DNA from: an uncultured bacterium
GTDB taxonomy: Bacteria > Bacteroidota > Ignavibacteria > Ignavibacteriales > Melioribacteraceae
Assembly: GCA_937936675.1 (NCBI GenBank)
Contig: CALDDL010000333.1
Span: 1 to 17,169, forward strand
Direction: 5' to 3'
Length of the DNA: 17,169 nt
This document shows positions 13,049 to 17,169 of the stretch, in pieces. Every line of letters begins with the position of its first letter. The first letter of the stretch is position 1. A program made the position numbers and the translations under genes. The notes beneath the pieces were generated by a model that saw only the letters and a list, made by a program, of their open reading frames with translations, was not told the DNA's origin and made no database searches.

Positions 13049-14239
13049 ATGGGACCATTAGTACCTGATGTTATCGGAAATGAACTGAATTTTGTAGTCG
13101 CTCTCTTTGTAGGTATTGCTTTCGGATATATCCTCGAACAAGCCGGATTCTCGACTTCTAAAAAATTAGTAGGTTTATTTTATGGATATGATTTTACCGT
13201 ATTACGTGTGTTTTTTACCGCAGGTATTACGGCAATGATTGGATTGGTAATCTTCGCATTTCTCGGATTGATCGATCTTAATCTTATTTACGTTAATCCT
13301 ACATTTCTCTATTCTGCGCTTGTAGGTGGATTTATTATGGGACTCGGATTCGTTATTGGCGGATTTTGTCCCGGAACAAGTTTCTGCGCCGCAGCCATCG
13401 GCAAAATTGATGCAATCTATTTTATCGGCGGTTCTGTTATTGGTGTCTTGCTATTTGGTGAACTATATCCGATGCTTTATGGATTATATACTGCCGAAAA
13501 CTGGGGTTTAGTAACTGTATATGATCTGCTTGGCACATCTCATGCCGTGGTTGCATTTTCGTTTGCTATTATGGCTGCCGGCGCATTTTGGTTTACTCGC
13601 TGGGTTGAATTACGTGTAAATAATGGTGCTACTTCAAAAGAGCATCCTCTTAAACTCTACTATGCTGTTGTTTCTATCTTATTCGTTATGGGCTTATCAG
13701 CTTTCTTAATGCCTTCTAAGCAAAATGCAGTTTTGGATAAGGCTAATAATCCCGAAGAAATTAATTCGGTCAGATTAAATTATATCACTTCCGATGAGCT
13801 CGCTTTTAGATTAATGGATAATGATAATAATTTACAAATTATTGATTTCCGTCCGATAAAAGAATTTTCGGAAATGAGTCTTCCTAGATCAATACCGATG
13901 AAATTCAAAGAACTCTTTGGTAAAGACGCCCTTAAGACGATTGCGGTCAAAAAGAAACTTACGGTTTTTGTTGCCGCAGATGAAAAAGATGAAAAAAAGG
14001 CTTCGGTAATTGCCTCTGAATTAGGATTTGAAAACGTAAGAGTATTGCAAGGTGGTATGGCGGCTTTTAAGTCTCAGATTCTCAATTACCAAGCTCCTCC
14101 GGAAATGAAAACGCAGCAGGAAAAAGACACGGCAAGATTCAGAGCTAAAGCAAGTATTGAAGTAGCTGAATTAATAAAGAATAATAAAAAAGCACCGATT
14201 GAAAAGAAAAAATCAAAACGCATTATAGGTGGGTGCTGA
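13049..14239 (+). CDS. YeeE/YedE transporter second half fused to a Cys-less rhodanese-like domain with C-terminal GGC
   Basis: Residues 1-222 are the YeeE/YedE partner half: six hydrophobic stretches (about 15-30, 52-76, 85-104, 123-147, 163-183, 203-221) with the cysteine motif GGFCPGTSFC (C107, C113). Residues about 244-346 form a rhodanese-like domain: ITSDELAFRL, LQIIDFRPIKEFSEMSLPRSIPM, LTVFVAADEKDEKKA and GFENVRVLQGGMAAFK. The active-site loop normally reads CxxGxR; here V308 stands where the catalytic Cys should be, so it cannot be an ordinary sulfurtransferase. A charged linker (350-392) ends in GGC, a terminal cysteine reminiscent of the GGCGG carrier arm of SoxY. The Arg/Lys-rich loop before the last helix suggests the rhodanese and GGC tail are periplasmic. 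A strong GGAGAGGAG precedes the ATG, 15 bases after the first half. Confidence 0.88.
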   Translation: MGPLVPDVIGNELNFVVALFVGIAFGYILEQAGFSTSKKLVGLFYGYDFTVLRVFFTAGITAMIGLVIFAFLGLIDLNLIYVNPTFLYSALVGGFIMGLGFVIGGFCPGTSFCAAAIGKIDAIYFIGGSVIGVLLFGELYPMLYGLYTAENWGLVTVYDLLGTSHAVVAFSFAIMAAGAFWFTRWVELRVNNGATSKEHPLKLYYAVVSILFVMGLSAFLMPSKQNAVLDKANNPEEINSVRLNYITSDELAFRLMDNDNNLQIIDFRPIKEFSEMSLPRSIPMKFKELFGKDALKTIAVKKKLTVFVAADEKDEKKASVIASELGFENVRVLQGGMAAFKSQILNYQAPPEMKTQQEKDTARFRAKASIEVAELIKNNKKAPIEKKKSKRIIGGC

Positions 14240-14306
14240 TAATTAGGATATAATTCTCATTGCAATTTACTGTTCGTTAATATTTGCTGCTAAATAAGAT
14301 TTATTG

Positions 14307-14331
14307 AAGCCGGTTCCCGCCGGCTTTTTTT
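14307..14331 (+). terminator. Intrinsic terminator of the sulfur operon
   Basis: AAGCCGG (14307-14313) pairs with CCGGCTT (14320-14326) around a six-base loop, and a run of seven T residues (14325-14331) follows. It lies 68 bases after the transporter-rhodanese stop. Confidence 0.85.
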
Positions 14332-14372
14332 ATTCTCTCTTTTACAAAAAACATGAATTCAATTTATTGTAC

Positions 14373-14406
14373 AAAAAAATAGCCGTCTCTTTGAAAGACG
14401 GCTATT
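14373..14406 (-). terminator. Intrinsic terminator of the chemoreceptor gene
   Basis: AATAGCCGTCT (14378-14388) pairs perfectly over 11 bp with AGACGGCTATT (14396-14406), loop seven bases. The A-run at 14373-14379 is a T-run on the minus strand, so it works for the minus-strand gene. Confidence 0.85.
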
Positions 14407-14439
14407 AGGGACTTTGAGATATATATGAAGGGTGTGTGT

Positions 14440-15602
14440 TTATAGGCTATGTATTAATTTCCCATTCGTTCTTACGGATAAATTGCTCTTACCGGTATCT
14501 ATCTTAAACTGTAAAATCAATTGCTGTAAATTATCGGTCAATCTATTTAAGTCCTCTGCCGCTCTTGCAATCTGCTGAGTGCCTGAAGCTGATTGATGAG
14601 TTACACTGCTGATCGATTCGATATTTTTACTTATCTGTTCCGATGCGGCTGATTGTTCTTCGCTCGCTGCAGCTACTTGTGTGGATAAATCGACTACTTC
14701 ATTTGAGCCCGTTATAATAAGATTCAAAGATTCGCCTGCGTTTAAAGCTAATTTTTTGCCTGCTTCCACTTCAGTTGTTCCTTGACTAATAGAATCGACA
14801 GCTTCAACCGTATCTTTTTGAATTTTCTTAATCATATCTGCAATTTCTTTTGTTGCTAAAGGTCCCCGTGCGATAATGCCATTAATCCATTACCAAGATT
14901 TGTAATACATACAGTTTCTAATTGTTTTACTCTATCAGCTACCTTTCTTATAGGGTTTACAATGCTTCTGGTTATTGTTAATGATAAGAATGCGACTAAT
15001 GCAAGTGCTGCAAATCCAATAATAATCATCATCCAAAACGAAGAAGAATATAGTGATTTAGCCTTAGAGGCAGATTCATCTACAAGTCTACCCTGATATT
15101 TAATCAGATTTTCAATCGAAGTAAAATATTCCCCCTGCGCGATTCTAAGTTCGTTAAATAAAATATTCCTGGCACCTTCCTTATCCCCTGAGTTTAAAAA
15201 TTGGAAGAATTTCTCTCTTGCCGGAAAGAATTTTTCTTTTCTTGCAATAGTAAATTCTGATAATAAAGCTTTACCTTCATCGGTACTTATTGTCCTTGCT
15301 AGAGAATCGGCTAATCCGTTTACTATAACTGATGCTTCTGCTGAACGTTTCATCTCAACAGCTTTTTCATTTGGATCATCTAATATGTAAAGATTACGAT
15401 TGATTCTCGCAACCACATTTATCTGATCGATAATTCCATTTGCCCAAACCGTTTTTTGATACCGATCGTTAGCAAGTAATTCTACTTCACTATTTAACGA
15501 AGACAGATTTGAAATACTTAAAATAATTGTTACTACTAATACAGCGGCTAAAGATGCATATCCGACCATTAGCCGTTTTCCGATTTTCATATTGTTGAAC
15601 AT
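14440..15602 (-). pseudogene. Methyl-accepting chemotaxis protein, inactivated by internal deletion and frameshift
   Basis: The first part (15602 to 14856) encodes a chemoreceptor N-terminus: a transmembrane helix (about 10-30 from the ATG), a four-helix-bundle periplasmic sensor, a second transmembrane helix (about 190-212), and a HAMP domain (TRSIVNPIRKVADRVKQ to ALSHGDL), then a TAG at 14856. The second part continues in another frame as ATKEIADMIKKIQKDTVEAVDSI, the descending arm of the signalling hairpin, to 14440. What lies between in any MCP is missing: the rest of HAMP, the ascending arm and the highly conserved tip (NLLALNAAIEAARAGE region), roughly 150-170 residues. So this is a deletion with a junction near 14853-14864, not a single-base error. 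The ATG at 15602 is preferred over a GTG at 15611, since AGGGG lies eight bases upstream. It cannot signal to CheA as it stands. Confidence 0.85.
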
Positions 15603-15648
15603 TTGCGACACCCCTGAATTGTTTTGTTACCCTATTTTCGAGGTAAAT

Positions 15649-15665
15649 TGGATTTAAATAATCCA
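15649..15665. repeat. Small inverted repeat in the chemoreceptor upstream region
   Basis: TGGATT (15649-15654) and AATCCA (15660-15665) pair around TAAAT, 47 bases upstream of the chemoreceptor start. It is the only symmetric element I see in the 236-base gap between the chemoreceptor and the kinase; no clear promoter consensus was found there. Confidence 0.25.
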
Positions 15666-15838
15666 TCTTGGAGTGAACGGACTAATGATGTTGTAAACGG
15701 GAGATTTAGAGAAGGGATTGAGTAATTGATTTGGCAAAGAAAGAGAAAAAGAACAAAAATAGAATGATTTTTGCGGATAAGATTGCTAATAAATTATTTT
15801 ATTGGGGTGTATGGTTTGATTAATATACTAAAAGAATC

Positions 15839-17169
15839 TTAATATAATGGAAGAGTAACTACGAATCTTGCGCCGCTTTTATAACTTTCGTCCAAGATAA
15901 TTGTACCGCCATGAATATCCACAGATTTTTTTACAATCGAAAGCCCGAGACCATTGCCTTGGATGCTGCCTGTATTGCTGCATCTAAAAAAAGTATTAAA
16001 TAATTGTGAACGTTCTCTTTCGGGAATTCCTATTCCTTCATCTTTTATGACAATTAAGAGGTGATTCGAAATTTTTTCAATGCATAAATCTACACTTCCA
16101 CCTTCAGGAGAATATTTAACTGCATTGCTTAATAGATTATTAATTATAAAGCGTATTAATTTTTCATCTAACTGAAATTCCATTTCTTCCATTTTATAAC
16201 TGCAGCTAATGGTATGTTTTTCGTTCGTAAGAGTCTTTACGTCTTCAATTATTCTATGACATAACTTATAAAGATTAACACGAGAAAGATTTAATTGCAA
16301 TTTACCGGTTTCAGCTTTATTGAGAATCAATACATCATCCATCAATCTGGTTAAATATTCGATTGCACTTTTAATTCTTTCAATATGAGTATTATACTTC
16401 TCTTCATCCCATTTACGCCCGTAGAGTTCTAAAAGTTCAATCGAGGAAAGAATAGATGCTAATGGAGTTCTAAATTCGTGTGATGTAGTAGAGATAAAAC
16501 TCGATTTCATTTCGTTAAGTTCTCTCTCTTTTTCTAAAGATTCTTTTATTGCTTTCCCGATAATTTCTGATTTCTCTAATTGATCTGCTAATCTTTTATT
16601 TACGAATGCAAGTTCCTTAGTTCTTTCTTTTACTAAATTTTCAAGTTCGGTACGGTATTTTTCTAATTCTTTTTCTGCGGCAATTTTTTCGGTGATATCT
16701 TCTTTTACTGCGACGTAATTTATTGTCTCACCCTTACTATTCTTAATGGGAGAAATAATCGCCGATTCCCAAAAAAGCCCGCCTGTTTTTTTCTTATTTA
16801 CAAAAAGCCCTGCCCACGTTTTTCCTTCTAATAAAATCTTCCACATTTTTTTATAATCGGTAATACTTCTCCCGGATTGTAATATTCTCGGATTTTTTCC
16901 TATTACTTCATCAAAAGTATATCCCGTCAATTCCGAAAATTTTGGATTGGCATATTCGATATTTCCTTCGATATCTGTGATTATAATAGAAACAGGGCTC
17001 TGTTCGATTGCTTGTGATAATTGTTTAATTTTTACTTCGCTTCTAATCTTACTATCAATATCAATATGAGTACCTATCACTCTCATGATCTCATTATTGA
17101 TTTTTTCGATAACCCTTCCTCTAACGTTTATCCATTTAAAGGTATTCGATTTTGTTTTGTATCTAAAAG
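15839..17169 (-). CDS. PAS-domain sensor histidine kinase (5' end outside window)
   Basis: The frame stays open from the stop at 15839 to the right edge, beyond the internal ATG at 17086, so the gene is partial at its N-terminus. The residues before that ATG (RYKTKSNTFKWINVRGRV, then IMRVIGTHIDID) are the C-terminal strands of a first PAS_3/PAC domain. Counting from the ATG at 17086: second PAS domain 22-138 (ending YVAVKEDITEK), a coiled coil about 134-200, HisKA with phosphoacceptor H203 (STTSHEFRTPLASI), then HATPase with N box NNLLSNAVKYS (316-326), G1 DEGIGIP (349-355), F box around FNTFFRC and G2 GNGLGLSIVK (377-386). No receiver domain follows. All catalytic motifs are intact. The ligand sensed is unknown and no response regulator is in the window. 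It lies upstream of the broken chemoreceptor in the same direction. Confidence 0.93.
   Translation of the reverse strand, partial: FRYKTKSNTFKWINVRGRVIEKINNEIMRVIGTHIDIDSKIRSEVKIKQLSQAIEQSPVSIIITDIEGNIEYANPKFSELTGYTFDEVIGKNPRILQSGRSITDYKKMWKILLEGKTWAGLFVNKKKTGGLFWESAIISPIKNSKGETINYVAVKEDITEKIAAEKELEKYRTELENLVKERTKELAFVNKRLADQLEKSEIIGKAIKESLEKERELNEMKSSFISTTSHEFRTPLASILSSIELLELYGRKWDEEKYNTHIERIKSAIEYLTRLMDDVLILNKAETGKLQLNLSRVNLYKLCHRIIEDVKTLTNEKHTISCSYKMEEMEFQLDEKLIRFIINNLLSNAVKYSPEGGSVDLCIEKISNHLLIVIKDEGIGIPERERSQLFNTFFRCSNTGSIQGNGLGLSIVKKSVDIHGGTIILDESYKSGARFVVTLPLY

Noticed and set aside
14835..14864. Simple one-base frameshift in the chemoreceptor
   Set aside because: Restoring the frame still leaves the HAMP end joined to the descending signalling arm, so a deletion of about 150-170 codons is needed to explain it.
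1..17169. CRISPR array, insertion sequence, rRNA or tRNA genes, phage genes
   Set aside because: No regularly spaced repeats, transposase or integrase motifs, or RNA-gene signatures were found on either strand.

Overview
The window is low-GC chromosomal DNA from a free-living Gram-negative bacterium. The features that point to Bacteroidota/Ignavibacteriota are: a TonB-dependent receptor with an N-terminal carboxypeptidase-regulatory-like domain, an HYC_CC_PP family protein, a YCF48-type propeller with a Sec signal, a META-domain protein, and a YebC beginning MGRIFE as in Bacteroidota. A TAnnTTTG-type promoter element also fits. An Ignavibacteria-like anaerobe is my best guess, but no marker gene proves it.

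Layout from left to right. (1) A YCF48/BNR-type secreted protein runs off the left edge (minus). (2) An exported metallo-beta-lactamase-fold hydrolase (plus) overlaps tail to tail with a hicBA toxin-antitoxin pair (minus); a perfect inverted repeat lies upstream of hicB. (3) yebC (plus) has a terminator, followed by a decayed N-terminal scrap of a GH5-type cellulase. (4) A probable copper/heavy-metal cluster follows: HYC_CC_PP protein, a periplasmic HMA-domain protein and a TonB-dependent receptor. The HMA gene's leader can fold in two mutually exclusive ways. (5) A structured 3' region or small RNA ends in a strong terminator. (6) galM (plus) converges on a META-domain protein (minus) through a shared bidirectional terminator. 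(7) A MarR regulator sits directly behind a perfect 27-bp palindrome and leads a probable sulfur operon: octaheme cytochrome c of the tetrathionate reductase (OTR) family, a cytochrome b subunit overlapping it, and a YeeE/YedE sulfur transporter in two halves. The second half carries a rhodanese-like domain without the catalytic cysteine and a C-terminal Gly-Gly-Cys. (8) A methyl-accepting chemotaxis gene (minus) has lost most of its signalling domain by internal deletion. (9) A PAS-domain histidine kinase (minus) runs off the right edge.

How the genes may work together: in the sulfur operon, the cytochrome b would pass electrons between the quinone pool and the membrane-anchored octaheme cytochrome, while the split YedE pair would move thiosulfate or sulfane sulfur across the inner membrane. 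The rhodanese-like domain, predicted periplasmic, could hand sulfur over through its terminal cysteine. MarR would control the set through the palindrome. In the metal cluster, the receptor would carry a metal or metal complex across the outer membrane, with two Cys-rich small proteins binding the metal in the envelope. Three signs of gene decay or rearrangement (cellulase scrap, deleted chemoreceptor, abrupt junctions) suggest ongoing loss of accessory functions.
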